64,000 nt of DNA from Panagrolaimus kolymaensis (lineage: Eukaryota > Nematoda > Chromadorea > Rhabditida > Panagrolaimidae), in the NCBI GenBank assembly GCA_028622995.1, contig JAJQJQ010000037.1:1426001-1490000 (forward strand). Reading direction: 5' to 3'. Positions within the stretch are counted from its first letter, which is position 1. Each line of letters begins with the position of its first letter. Position numbers and translations under genes: made by a program. Below are positions 1-10,866 of the stretch, piece after piece. Below the pieces are notes generated by a model, which made no database searches, was not told the DNA's origin, and was given only the letters and a program-made list of their open reading frames with translations.

Positions 1-1462
1 TTTAAATGAAGCTAAAAACGTTGGCTAATAAAATTTTACTCAAACGAGAACTTTAATACGTTCAAAAAAAAATAAAAATGATACCATTTTTTATAAATCG
101 TCTCATAATTCTTTAGTCATGGAAATTCTTTGATTTTGGTTTATTAAAATAAATTTTCCTTCTTTAAATGAAGCTAAAAACGTTGGCTAATAAAATATAA
201 CTCAAACGAGAACTTTAATACGTTCAAAAAAAAATAAAAATGATACCATTTTTTATAAATCGTCTCATAATTCTTTAGTCATGGAAATTTTTTGAATTTG
301 GTTTATTAAAATAAATTTTCCTGCCAAAAAGAAAGCTAAAAACGTTGGCTAATAAAATTTTACTCAAACGAGAACTTTAATACGTTCAAAAAAAAATAAA
401 AATGATACCATTTTTTATAAATCGTCTCATAATTCTTTAGTCATGGAAATTCTTTGATTTTGGTTTATTAAAATAAATTTTCCTTCTTTAAATGAAGCTA
501 AAAACGTTGGCTAATAAAATATAACTCAAACGAGAACTTTAATACGTTCAAAAAAAAATAAAAATGATACCATTTTTTATAAATCGTCTCATAATTCTTT
601 AGTCATGGAAATTTTTTGAATTTGGTTTATTAAAATAAATTTTCCTGCCAAAAAGAAAGCTAAAAACGTTGGCTAATAAAATTTTACTCAAACGAGAACT
701 TTAATACGTTCAAAAAAATAAAAATGATACCATTTTTTATAAATCGTCTCATAATTCTTTAGTCATGGAAATTTTTTGAATTTGGTTTATTAAAATAAAT
801 TTTCCTGCCAAAAAGAAAGCTAAAAACGTTGGCTAATAAAATATAACTCAAACGAGAACTTTAATACGTTCAAAAAAAAATAAAAATGATACCATTTTTT
901 ATAAATCGTCTCATAATTCTTTAGTCATGGAAATTTTTTGAATTTGGTTTATTAAAATAAATTTTCCTGCCAAAAAGAAAGCTAAAAACGTTGGCTAATA
1001 AAATTTTACTCAAACGAGAACTTTAATACGTTCAAAAAAATAAAAATGATACCATTTTTTATAAATCGTCTCATAATTCTTTAGTCATGGAAATTTTTTG
1101 AATTTGGTTTATTAAAATAAATTTTCCTGCCAAAAAGAAAGCTAAAAACGTTGGCTAATAAAATTTTACTCAAACGAGAACTTTAATACGTTCAAAAAAA
1201 TAAAAATGATACCATTTTTTATAAATCGTCTCATAATTCTTTAGTCATGGAAATTCTTTGATTTTGGTTTATTAAAATAAATTTTCCTTCTTTAAATGAA
1301 GCTAAAAACGTTGGCTAATAAAATATAACTCAAACGAGAACTTTAATACGTTCAAAAAAAAATAAAAATGATACCATTTTTTATAAATCGTCTCATAATT
1401 CTTTAGTCATGGAAATTTTTTGAATTTGGTTTATTAAAATAAATTTTCCTGCCAAAAAGAAA
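1..1462 (+). repeat. Array A block I: left subfamily
   Basis: Nine monomers, starting at 11 to 1301, all carry cgtctca. Most also carry the attttttgaattt form, which is nearly absent further right. The three 160-bp monomers of the window are all here (659-818, 981-1140, 1141-1300). They have a seven-A tract before taaaaatg where other monomers have nine. Linker types T and G are mixed. Confidence 0.85.
74..91. repeat. Short perfect dyad in the array A monomer (representative copy)
   Basis: The bases aaaaatg (74-80) and cattttt (85-91) are perfect inverted complements around a four-base atac spacer. The dyad repeats in nearly every 162-bp monomer. It is weakened in aaaattga monomers and in the aaaaattat monomers of block IV. 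It follows a nine-A tract, so the segment could also be intrinsically curved. Confidence 0.6.
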
Positions 1463-3244
1463 GCTAAAAACGTTGGCTAATAAAATTTTACTCAAACGAG
1501 AACTTTAATACGTTCAAAAAAAAATAAAAATGATACCATTTTTTATAAATCGTTTCATAATTCTTTAGTCATGGAAATTCTTTGAATTTGGTTTATTAAA
1601 ATAAATTTTCCTGCCAAAAAGAAAGCTAAAAACGTTGGCTAATAAAATTTTACTCAAACGAGAACTTTAATACGTTCAAAAAAAAATAAAAATGATACCA
1701 TTTTTTATAAATCGTTTCATAATTCTTTAGTCATGGAAATTCTTTGAATTTGGTTTATTAAAATAAATTTTCCTTCTTTAAATGAAGCTAAAAACGTTGG
1801 CTAATAAAATATAACTCAAACGAGAACTTTAATACGTTCAAAAAAAAATAAAAATGATACCATTTTTTATAAATCGTTTCATAATTCTTTAGTCATGGAA
1901 ATTCTTTGATTTTGGTTTATTAAAATAAATTTTCCTGCCAAAAAGAAAGCTAAAAACGTTGGCTAATAAAATTTTACTCAAACGAGAACTTTAATACGTT
2001 CAAAAAAAAATAAAAATGATACCATTTTTTATAAATCGTTTCATAATTCTTTAGTCATGGAAATTCTTTGAATTTGGTTTATTAAAATAAATTTTCCTTC
2101 TTTAAATGAAGCTAAAAACGTTGGCTAATAAAATATAACTCAAACGAGAACTTTAATACGTTCAAAAAAAAATAAAAATGATACCATTTTTTATAAATCG
2201 TTTCATAATTCTTTAGTCATGGAAATTCTTTGAATTTGGTTTATTAAAATAAATTTTCCTTCTTTAAATGAAGCTAAAAACGTTGGCTAATAAAATATAA
2301 CTCAAACGAGAACTTTAATACGTTCAAAAAAAAATAAAATTGATACCATTTTTTATAAATCGTTTCATAATTCTTTAGTCATGGAAATTCTTTGAATTTG
2401 GTTTATTAAAATAAATTTTCCTTCTTTAAATGAAGCTAAAAACGTTGGCTAATAAAATATAACTCAAACGAGAACTTTAATACGTTCAAAAAAAAATAAA
2501 AATGATACCATTTTTTATAAATCGTTTCATAATTCTTTAGTCATGGAAATTCTTTGAATTTGGTTTATTAAAATAAATTTTCCTTCTTTAAATGAAGCTA
2601 AAAACGTTGGCTAATAAAATATAACTCAAACGAGAACTTTAATACGTTCAAAAAAAAATAAAATTGATACCATTTTTTATAAATCGTTTCATAATTCTTT
2701 AGTCATGGAAATTCTTTGATTTTGGTTTATTAAAATAAATTTTCCTGCCAAAAAGAAAGCTAAAAACGTTGGCTAATAAAATTTTACTCAAACGAGAACT
2801 TTAATACGTTCAAAAAAAAATAAAAATGATACCATTTTTTATAAATCGTTTCATAATTCTTTAGTCATGGAAATTCTTTGAATTTGGTTTATTAAAATAA
2901 ATTTTCCTTCTTTAAATGAAGCTAAAAACGTTGGCTAATAAAATTTAACTCAAACGAGAACTTTAATACGTTCAAAAAGAAATAAAAATGATACCATTTT
3001 TTATAAATCGTTTCATAATTCTTTAGTCATGGAAATTCTTTGATTTTGGTTTATTAAAATAAATTTTCCTGCCAAAAAGAAAGCTAAAAACGTTGGCTAA
3101 TAAAATTTTACTCAAACGAGAACTTTAATACGTTCAAAAAAAAATAAAAATGATACCATTTTTTATAAATCGTTTCATAATTCTTTAGTCATGGAAATTC
3201 TTTGAATTTGGTTTATTAAAATAAATTTTCCTTCTTTAAATGAA

Positions 3245-4378
3245 GCTAAAAACGTTGGCTAATAAAATATAACTCAAACGAGAACTTTAATACGTTCAAA
3301 AAAAAATAAAAATGATACCATTTTTTATAAATCGTTTCATAATTCTTTAGTCATGGAAATTCTTTGAATTTGGTTTATTAAAATAAATTTTCCTTCTTTA
3401 AATGAAGCTAAAAACGTTGGCTAATAAAATTTTACTCAAACGAGAACTTTAATACGTTCAAAAAAAAATAAAAATGATACCATTTTTTATAAATCGTTTC
3501 ATAATTCTTTAGTCATGGAAATTCTTTGAATTTGGTTTATTAAAATAAATTTTCCTTCTTTAAATGAAGCTAAAAACGTTGGCTAATAAAATATAACTCA
3601 AACGAGAACTTTAATACGTTCAAAAAAAAATAAAAATGATACCATTTTTTATAAATCGTTTCATAATTCTTTAGTCATGGAAATTCTTTGAATTTGGTTT
3701 ATTAAAATAAATTTTCCTTCTTTAAATGAAGCTAAAAACGTTGGCTAATAAAATATAACTCAAACGAGAACTTTAATACGTTCAAAAAAAAATAAAATTG
3801 ATACCATTTTTTATAAATCGTTTCATAATTCTTTAGTCATGGAAATTCTTTGAATTTGGTTTATTAAAATAAATTTTCCTTCTTTAAATGAAGCTAAAAA
3901 CGTTGGCTAATAAAATATAACTCAAACGAGAACTTTAATACGTTCAAAAAAAAATAAAAATGATACCATTTTTTATAAATCGTTTCATAATTCTTTAGTC
4001 ATGGAAATTCTTTGAATTTGGTTTATTAAAATAAATTTTCCTTCTTTAAATGAAGCTAAAAACGTTGGCTAATAAAATATAACTCAAACGAGAACTTTAA
4101 TACGTTCAAAAAAAAATAAAATTGATACCATTTTTTATAAATCGTTTCATAATTCTTTAGTCATGGAAATTCTTTGATTTTGGTTTATTAAAATAAATTT
4201 TCCTGCCAAAAAGAAAGCTAAAAACGTTGGCTAATAAAATTTTACTCAAACGAGAACTTTAATACGTTCAAAAAAAAATAAAAATGATACCATTTTTTAT
4301 AAATCGTTTCATAATTCTTTAGTCATGGAAATTCTTTGAATTTGGTTTATTAAAATAAATTTTCCTTCTTTAAATGAA
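3245..4378 (+). repeat. Seven-monomer block, first copy of a 1620-bp-offset duplication
   Basis: The order of diagnostic states over seven monomers (T/tata, T/ttta, T/tata, T/tata/aaattga, T/tata, T/tata/aaattga/gatttt, G/ttta) is repeated exactly at 4865-5998, ten monomers later. The last five of the seven also match 2111-2920. This is higher-order structure within a simple satellite. Confidence 0.75.
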
Positions 4379-4864
4379 GCTAAAAACGTTGGCTAATAAA
4401 ATATAACTCAAACGAGAACTTTAATACGTTCAAAAAAAAATAAAAATGATACCATTTTTTATAAATCGTTTCATAATTCTTTAGTCATGGAAATTCTTTG
4501 AATTTGGTTTATTAAAATAAATTTTCCTTCTTTAAATGAAGCTAAAAACGTTGGCTAATAAAATATAACTCAAACGAGAACTTTAATACGTTCAAAAAAA
4601 AATAAAAATGATACCATTTTTTATAAATCGTTTCATAATTCTTTAGTCATGGAAATTCTTTGAATTTGGTTTATTAAAATAAATTTTCCTTCTTTAAATG
4701 AAGCTAAAAACGTTGGCTAATAAAATATAACTCAAACGAGAACTTTAATACGTTCAAAAAAAAATAAAATTGATACCATTTTTTATAAATCGTTTCATAA
4801 TTCTTTAGTCATGGAAATTCTTTGAATTTGGTTTATTAAAATAAATTTTCCTTCTTTAAATGAA

Positions 4865-5998
4865 GCTAAAAACGTTGGCTAATAAAATATAACTCAAACG
4901 AGAACTTTAATACGTTCAAAAAAAAATAAAAATGATACCATTTTTTATAAATCGTTTCATAATTCTTTAGTCATGGAAATTCTTTGAATTTGGTTTATTA
5001 AAATAAATTTTCCTTCTTTAAATGAAGCTAAAAACGTTGGCTAATAAAATTTTACTCAAACGAGAACTTTAATACGTTCAAAAAAAAATAAAAATGATAC
5101 CATTTTTTATAAATCGTTTCATAATTCTTTAGTCATGGAAATTCTTTGAATTTGGTTTATTAAAATAAATTTTCCTTCTTTAAATGAAGCTAAAAACGTT
5201 GGCTAATAAAATATAACTCAAACGAGAACTTTAATACGTTCAAAAAAAAATAAAAATGATACCATTTTTTATAAATCGTTTCATAATTCTTTAGTCATGG
5301 AAATTCTTTGAATTTGGTTTATTAAAATAAATTTTCCTTCTTTAAATGAAGCTAAAAACGTTGGCTAATAAAATATAACTCAAACGAGAACTTTAATACG
5401 TTCAAAAAAAAATAAAATTGATACCATTTTTTATAAATCGTTTCATAATTCTTTAGTCATGGAAATTCTTTGAATTTGGTTTATTAAAATAAATTTTCCT
5501 TCTTTAAATGAAGCTAAAAACGTTGGCTAATAAAATATAACTCAAACGAGAACTTTAATACGTTCAAAAAAAAATAAAAATGATACCATTTTTTATAAAT
5601 CGTTTCATAATTCTTTAGTCATGGAAATTCTTTGAATTTGGTTTATTAAAATAAATTTTCCTTCTTTAAATGAAGCTAAAAACGTTGGCTAATAAAATAT
5701 AACTCAAACGAGAACTTTAATACGTTCAAAAAAAAATAAAATTGATACCATTTTTTATAAATCGTTTCATAATTCTTTAGTCATGGAAATTCTTTGATTT
5801 TGGTTTATTAAAATAAATTTTCCTGCCAAAAAGAAAGCTAAAAACGTTGGCTAATAAAATTTTACTCAAACGAGAACTTTAATACGTTCAAAAAAAAATA
5901 AAAATGATACCATTTTTTATAAATCGTTTCATAATTCTTTAGTCATGGAAATTCTTTGAATTTGGTTTATTAAAATAAATTTTCCTTCTTTAAATGAA
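4865..5998 (+). repeat. Seven-monomer block, second copy
   Basis: It has the same ordered series of diagnostic variants as 3245-4378, at an offset of 1620 bp (ten monomers). The monomers flanking the two copies differ (4379-4540 against 5999-6160, and 3083-3244 against 4703-4864), so the match ends at both sides. Confidence 0.75.
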
Positions 5999-6808
5999 GC
6001 TAAAAACGTTGGCTAATAAAATATAACTCAAACGAGAACTTTAATACGTTCAAAAAAAAATAAAAATGATACCATTTTTTATAAATCGTTTCATAATTCT
6101 TTAGTCATGGAAATTCTTTGATTTTGGTTTATTAAAATAAATTTTCCTGCCAAAAAGAAAGCTAAAAACGTTGGCTAATAAAATTTTACTCAAACGAGAA
6201 CTTTAATACGTTCAAAAAAAAATAAAAATGATACCATTTTTTATAAATCGTTTCATAATTCTTTAGTCATGGAAATTCTTTGAATTTGGTTTATTAAAAT
6301 AAATTTTCCTTCTTTAAATGAAGCTAAAAACGTTGGCTAATAAAATATAACTCAAACGAGAACTTTAATACGTTCAAAAAAAAATAAAAATGATACCATT
6401 TTTTATAAATCGCTTCATAATTCTTTAGTCATGGAAATTCTTTGAATTTGGTTTATTAAAATAAATTTTCCTTCTTTAAATGAAGCTAAAAACGTTGGCT
6501 AATAAAATATAACTCAAACGAGAACTTTAATACGTTCAAAAAAAAATAAAAATGATACCATTTTTTATAAATCGTTTCATAATTCTTTAGTCATGGAAAT
6601 TCTTTGAATTTGGTTTATTAAAATAAATTTTCCTTCTTTAAATGAAGCTAAAAACGTTGGCTAATAAAATATAACTCAAACGAGAACTTTAATACGTTCA
6701 AAAAAAAATAAAATTGATACCATTTTTTATAAATCGTTTCATAATTCTTTAGTCATGGAAATTCTTTGATTTTGGTTTATTAAAATAAATTTTCCTTCTT
6801 TAAATGAA

Positions 6809-7456
6809 GCTAAAAACGTTGGCTAATAAAATATAACTCAAACGAGAACTTTAATACGTTCAAAAAAAAATAAAAATGATACCATTTTTTATAAATCGTC
6901 TCATAATTCTTTAGTCATGGAAATTTTTTGAATTTGGTTTATTAAAATAAATTTTCCTGCCAAAAAGAAAGCTAAAAACGTTGGCTAATAAAATTTTACT
7001 CAAACGAGAACTTTAATACGTTCAAAAAAAAATAAAAATGATACCATTTTTTATAAATCGTTTCATAATTCTTTAGTCATGGAAATTCTTTGAATTTGGT
7101 TTATTAAAATAAATTTTCCTTCTTTAAATGAAGCTAAAAACGTTGGCTAATAAAATTTTACTCAAACGAGAACTTTAATACGTTCAAAAAAAAATAAAAA
7201 TGATACCATTTTTTATAAATCGTCTCATAATTCTTTAGTCATGGAAATTCTTTGAATTTGGTTTATTAAAATAAATTTTCCTGCCAAAAAGAAAGCTAAA
7301 AACGTTGGCTAATAAAATTTTACTCAAACGAGAACTTTAATACGTTCAAAAAAAAATAAAAATGATACCATTTTTTATAAATCGTTTCATAATTCTTTAG
7401 TCATGGAAATTCTTTGAATTTGGTTTATTAAAATAAATTTTCCTTCTTTAAATGAA
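6809..7456 (+). repeat. Array A block III: mosaic island of left-type monomers
   Basis: Four monomers interrupt the middle subfamily. The one at 6809 carries cgtctca and attttttgaattt exactly as in block I, and the one at 7133 carries cgtctca. The monomers at 6971 and 7295 have the G linker and cgtttca. This looks like a transferred or relic patch of the left subfamily more than 5 kb from its main block. Confidence 0.7.
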
Positions 7457-9376
7457 GCTAAAAACGTTGGCTAATAAAATTTTACTCAAACGAGAACTTT
7501 AATACGTTCAAAAAAAAATAAAAATGATACCATTTTTTATAAATCGTTTCATAATTCTTTAGTCATGGAAATTCTTTGAATTTGGTTTATTAAAATAAAT
7601 TTTCCTTCTTTAAATGAAGCTAAAAACGTTGGCTAATAAAATTTTACTCAAACGAGAACTTTAATACGTTCAAAAAAAAATAAAAATTATACCATTTTTT
7701 ATAAATCGTTTAATAATTCTTTAGTCATGGAAATTCTTTGAATTTGGTTTATTAAAATAAATTTTCCTTCTTTAAATGAAGCTAAAAACGTTGGCTAATA
7801 AAATTTTACTCAAACGAGAACTTTAATACGTTCAAAAAAAAATAAAAATGATACCATTTTTTATAAATCGTTTCATAATTCTTTAGTCATGGAAATTCTT
7901 TGAATTTGGTTTATTAAAATAAATTTTCCTTCTTTAAATGAAGCTAAAAACGTTGGCTAATAAAATTTTACTCAAACGAGAACTTTAATACGTTCAAAAA
8001 AAAATAAAAATGATACCATTTTTTATAAATCGTTTAATAATTCTTTAGTCATGGAAATTCTTTGAATTTGGTTTATTAAAATAAATTTTCCTTCTTTAAA
8101 TGAAGCTAAAAACGTTGGCTAATAAAATTTTACTCAAACGAGAACTTTAATACGTTCAAAAAAAAATAAAAATGATACCATTTTTTATAAATCGTTTCAT
8201 AATTCTTTAGTCATGGAAATTCTTTGAATTTGGTTTATTAAAATAAATTTTCCTTCTTTAAATGAAGCTAAAAACGTTGGCTAATAAAATTTTACTCAAA
8301 CGAGAACTTTAATACGTTCAAAAAAAAATAAAAATTATACCATTTTTTATAAATCGTTTAATAATTCTTTAGTCATGGAAATTCTTTGAATTTGGTTTAT
8401 TAAAATAAATTTTCCTTCTTTAAATGAAGCTAAAAACGTTGGCTAATAAAATTTTACTCAAACGAGAACTTTAATACGTTCAAAAAAAAATAAAAATGAT
8501 ACCATTTTTTATAAATCGTTTCATAATTCTTTAGTCATGGAAATTCTTTGAATTTGGTTTATTAAAATAAATTTTCCTTCTTTAAATGAAGCTAAAAACG
8601 TTGGCTAATAAAATTTTACTCAAACGAGAACTTTAATACGTTCAAAAAAAAATAAAAATTATACCATTTTTTATAAATCGTTTAATAATTCTTTAGTCAT
8701 GGAAATTCTTTGAATTTGGTTTATTAAAATAAATTTTCCTTCTTTAAATGAAGCTAAAAACGTTGGCTAATAAAATTTTACTCAAACGAGAACTTTAATA
8801 CGTTCAAAAAAAAATAAAAATGATACCATTTTTTATAAATCGTTTCATAATTCTTTAGTCATGGAAATTCTTTGAATTTGGTTTATTAAAATAAATTTTC
8901 CTTCTTTAAATGAAGCTAAAAACGTTGGCTAATAAAATTTTACTCAAACGAGAACTTTAATACGTTCAAAAAAAAATAAAAATGATACCATTTTTTATAA
9001 ATCGTTTCATAATTCTTTAGTCATGGAAATTCTTTGAATTTGGTTTATTAAAATAAATTTTCCTTCTTTAAATGAAGCTAAAAACGTTGGCTAATAAAAT
9101 TTTACTCAAACGAGAACTTTAATACGTTCAAAAAAAAATAAAAATGATACCATTTTTTATAAATCGTTTCATAATTCTTTAGTCATGGAAATTCTTTGAA
9201 TTTGGTTTATTAAAATAAATTTTCCTTCTTTAAATGAAGCTAAAAACGTTGGCTAATAAAATTTTACTCAAACGAGAACTTTAATACGTTCAAAAAAAAA
9301 TAAAAATGATACCATTTTTTATAAATCGTTTCATAATTCTTTAGTCATGGTAATTCTTTGAATTTGGTTTATTAAA
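7457..9376 (+). repeat. Array A block IV: right subfamily, partly in two-monomer alternation
   Basis: All twelve monomers have the T linker together with aaaatttta, a combination that is rare elsewhere. From 7457 to 8914 the cgtttca form alternates with a cgtttaa form (7619, 7943, 8267 and 8591), giving a 324-bp dimer period. Three of the four cgtttaa monomers also have aaaaattat, and the one at 7943 does not. The final monomer (9239-9376) is truncated by the junction and has a private T at 9351. Confidence 0.85.
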
Positions 9377-9377
9377 G
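9376..9377. other. Junction between satellite A and satellite B
   Basis: The array A monomer runs normally through ggtttattaaa at 9376, then the sequence continues as gcataccaattaag of the 1.23-kb unit. In other B units this follows gaggattttgaatc. I see no target-site duplication, no linker and no shared microhomology at the joint. B is entered about 15 bases into its first subrepeat. Both edge copies carry private substitutions (9351 in A, 9418 in B). Confidence 0.93.
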
Positions 9378-10605
9378 CATACCAATTAAGACCTCCAACC
9401 AAATTATCTGAATACATACTATCAAGCCTTGAGGTAGTTTAATCGAATTTAAAACTTTTTGAATAAGAAAAAAAATTGCAGATGAAAAGTGCCTTATTAT
9501 TATTATTATCATATTTTATGCATTTTTACATCCATTTTCAATTATATTTTTCAAAACGGATCCTATCCTATGGTGACGATTTGGAAGCCACCAAAAAATT
9601 ACAATTAAAGCAAAAAATGCTTTGATAAAGGTAAATAAATTCCAAGCACATAAGTAAGAAAGTTTAAAAAAAATTTTGTTTATCTCAAGTAATAAATCAC
9701 ATAAATACCTACAAAATCGGTAACATATTTCTTTAGTGAAAGATAAGGCTCAAATCGAGTTATGTGGCTTTGAAATTTAAAAACCAATATTAAATATTCA
9801 AATTTTTAAGTTTTGAATTAGAATTTTTTTTTTCAGAGGTTTTTTTGTTTTCAATATTTATTATTAAATATATTAAAATTATTCCCAAGAGGATTTTGAG
9901 CTCCGTCCATTGGAAGTATCTCAATCGATGAACTTTTTTTTTTGAACACATATATCAACAACTTCAAGGTTGATTAATCGAATTCAACTTTGAGTTAGAG
10001 CTTGAATTGGGCATATGAATATTTTAAGCCAAATATTTTTAATTAATTTTTTAATAATTATTCTCTTTCAAAGTTTTTATAGCCCTCCACGGGAAGCACC
10101 TCAATCGATGAAAATTTTTTTGACGAACACATGTATCAAGCTTAAAAATTAGTGAATCTCGTTTTGAATTAGGGCTTGAATTGGAGATATGGATTTTTTG
10201 TTTTAAATATTCATTATTAAATATATTAAAATTATTCCCAACGGGATTTTGAATCGCATGCACGGGAAGTACCTCAATCAATGAACTTTTATTTTTGAAC
10301 ACTTTCATCAAGCATTGAGATGATACCTTAATCAAAAAAAATTTAATTATGCAACAAATAATTTTTTCCCCTTCAGCAGATCTTATTTTTTAATGTTTTT
10401 CTTTATTTTTTTGTCAAAAAATACAAGCAAACAAAAGGCATTTCTAAAATGGCTGCAAAATATGAACAACACATGTATCAAGCATTGATGCAAGACATCA
10501 TTGAAACTCGTTTTGAATTACGGAGTTCAATAAAGCATATGGATTTTTTTATCCAAATATTTTTCTTATAATTTTTAATAATTAATGCCAAGAGGATTTT
10601 AAATC
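9377..10605 (+). repeat. B unit 1 (edge unit)
   Basis: States: A at site 10670, A6, A at 11039, h1. It has two private substitutions, A at 9418 (atacatact instead of atacatcct) and A at 10601 (gattttaaatc instead of gattttgaatc). Private changes concentrated in the terminal unit fit weaker homogenisation at an array edge. Confidence 0.95.
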
Positions 10606-10695
10606 GCATACCAATTAAGACCTCCAACCAAATTATCTGAATACATCCTATCAAGCCTTGAGGTAGTTTGATCGAATTTAAAACTTTTTGAATAA
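10588..10695 (+). repeat. Subrepeat S1, left part (reference unit)
   Basis: It shares the order of boxes seen in the other subrepeats: ccaagaggatttt, a degraded middle, gaatacatcctatcaagc, then tgaggtagtttgatcgaattt. The gaatacat box at 10639 corresponds to gaacacat in S2 (11174) and S3 (11355). Similarity stops near the A-rich run at 10695-10704. Confidence 0.7.
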
Positions 10696-10722
10696 GAAAA
10701 AAAATTGCAGATGAAAAGTGCC

Positions 10723-10737
10723 TTATTATTATTATTA
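10723..10737 (+). repeat. (TTA)5 microsatellite inside the B unit
   Basis: Five perfect TTA triplets occur in every unit I checked, with no length change. It encodes the leucine run of exon-like ORF 1 and, on the other strand, the isoleucine run at the start of the antisense open frame. The fixed length across dozens of units argues that they were copied recently. Confidence 0.85.
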
Positions 10738-10855
10738 TCATATTTTATGCATTTTTACATCCATTTTCAATTATATTTTTCAAAACGGATCCTATCCTAT
10801 GGTGACGATTTGGAAGCCACCAAAAAATTACAATTAAAGCAAAAAAATGCTTTGA

Positions 10856-10866
10856 TAAAGGTAAAT
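10856..10866 (+). other. Splice-donor-like site
   Basis: The sequence ataaag|gtaaa closes exon-like ORF 1 after exactly 50 codons (phase 0). It matches the eukaryotic 5' splice-site consensus AG|GTAAG at most positions. Presence of the motif is certain, but use as a splice site is not shown. Confidence 0.35.

Larger units (their letters stand above)
1463..6808 (+). repeat. Array A block II: middle subfamily with multi-monomer order
   Basis: Thirty-three monomers, all with cgtttca except the one starting at 6323, which has a private cgcttca (C at 6413). The monomer starting at 2921 has private changes, including a G at 2979 inside the A-tract. Linker T with aaaatataa dominates. Linker G always goes with aaaatttta here. 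The aaaattga variant recurs in an ordered way that defines longer repeat blocks. Confidence 0.85.
1..9376 (+). repeat. Satellite array A: 162-bp tandem monomer, 58 monomer starts
   Basis: The motif gctaaaaacgttggctaat recurs at 11, 173, 335, 497, 659, 819, 981, 1141 and 1301, then every 162 bp to 9239. Bases 1-10 are the tail of a monomer that starts outside the window. All copies are head-to-tail in one orientation with no interruption. Monomers differ at a few sites: the linker before gctaaa (tctttaaatgaa, T, or gccaaaaagaaa, G), aaaatttta versus aaaatataa, aaaaatga versus aaaattga or aaaaattat, cgtctca versus cgtttca or cgtttaa, and attctttgaattt versus attctttgatttt or attttttgaattt. G+C of one monomer, counted by hand, is about 35 of 162. 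No long open frame is present. The length is close to a nucleosome repeat, as is common for centromeric and pericentromeric satellites. I do not recognise the family. Confidence 0.98.

Noticed and set aside
1..9376. CRISPR array
   Set aside because: The repeat is 162 bp and tandem, with no unique spacers, so it is a satellite.
1..9376. Common origin of the 162-bp and ~175-bp repeats
   Set aside because: The tails look alike (ggtttattaaaataaattttcc against cattattaaatatattaaaatt), but the match is low-complexity A/T and the other boxes do not align. This is not enough to claim homology without a computed alignment.
10051..10335. Antisense open frame of 94 codons, repeated in nearly every B unit
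   Set aside because: It lies across subrepeats S3 and S4 and its protein shows the same subrepeat pattern internally, so it reflects the repeat and not a gene. It recurs only because the units are near-identical. No start context, signal or family is recognisable. In the deletion unit the frame simply runs into other sequence (22148-22450).
10705..10710. TTG at 10705 as a start two codons upstream of the ATG
   Set aside because: A non-ATG start is not credible in what appears to be eukaryotic satellite DNA. The TTGCAG here fits a splice-acceptor-like motif better, so I used the ATG at 10711.
10478..10741. Antisense open frame of 87 codons starting with an isoleucine run
   Set aside because: It is opposite exon-like ORF 2 and the (TTA)5 tract and crosses the boundary between S5 and S1. 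The isoleucine run is the reverse of the microsatellite. No domain is recognisable.
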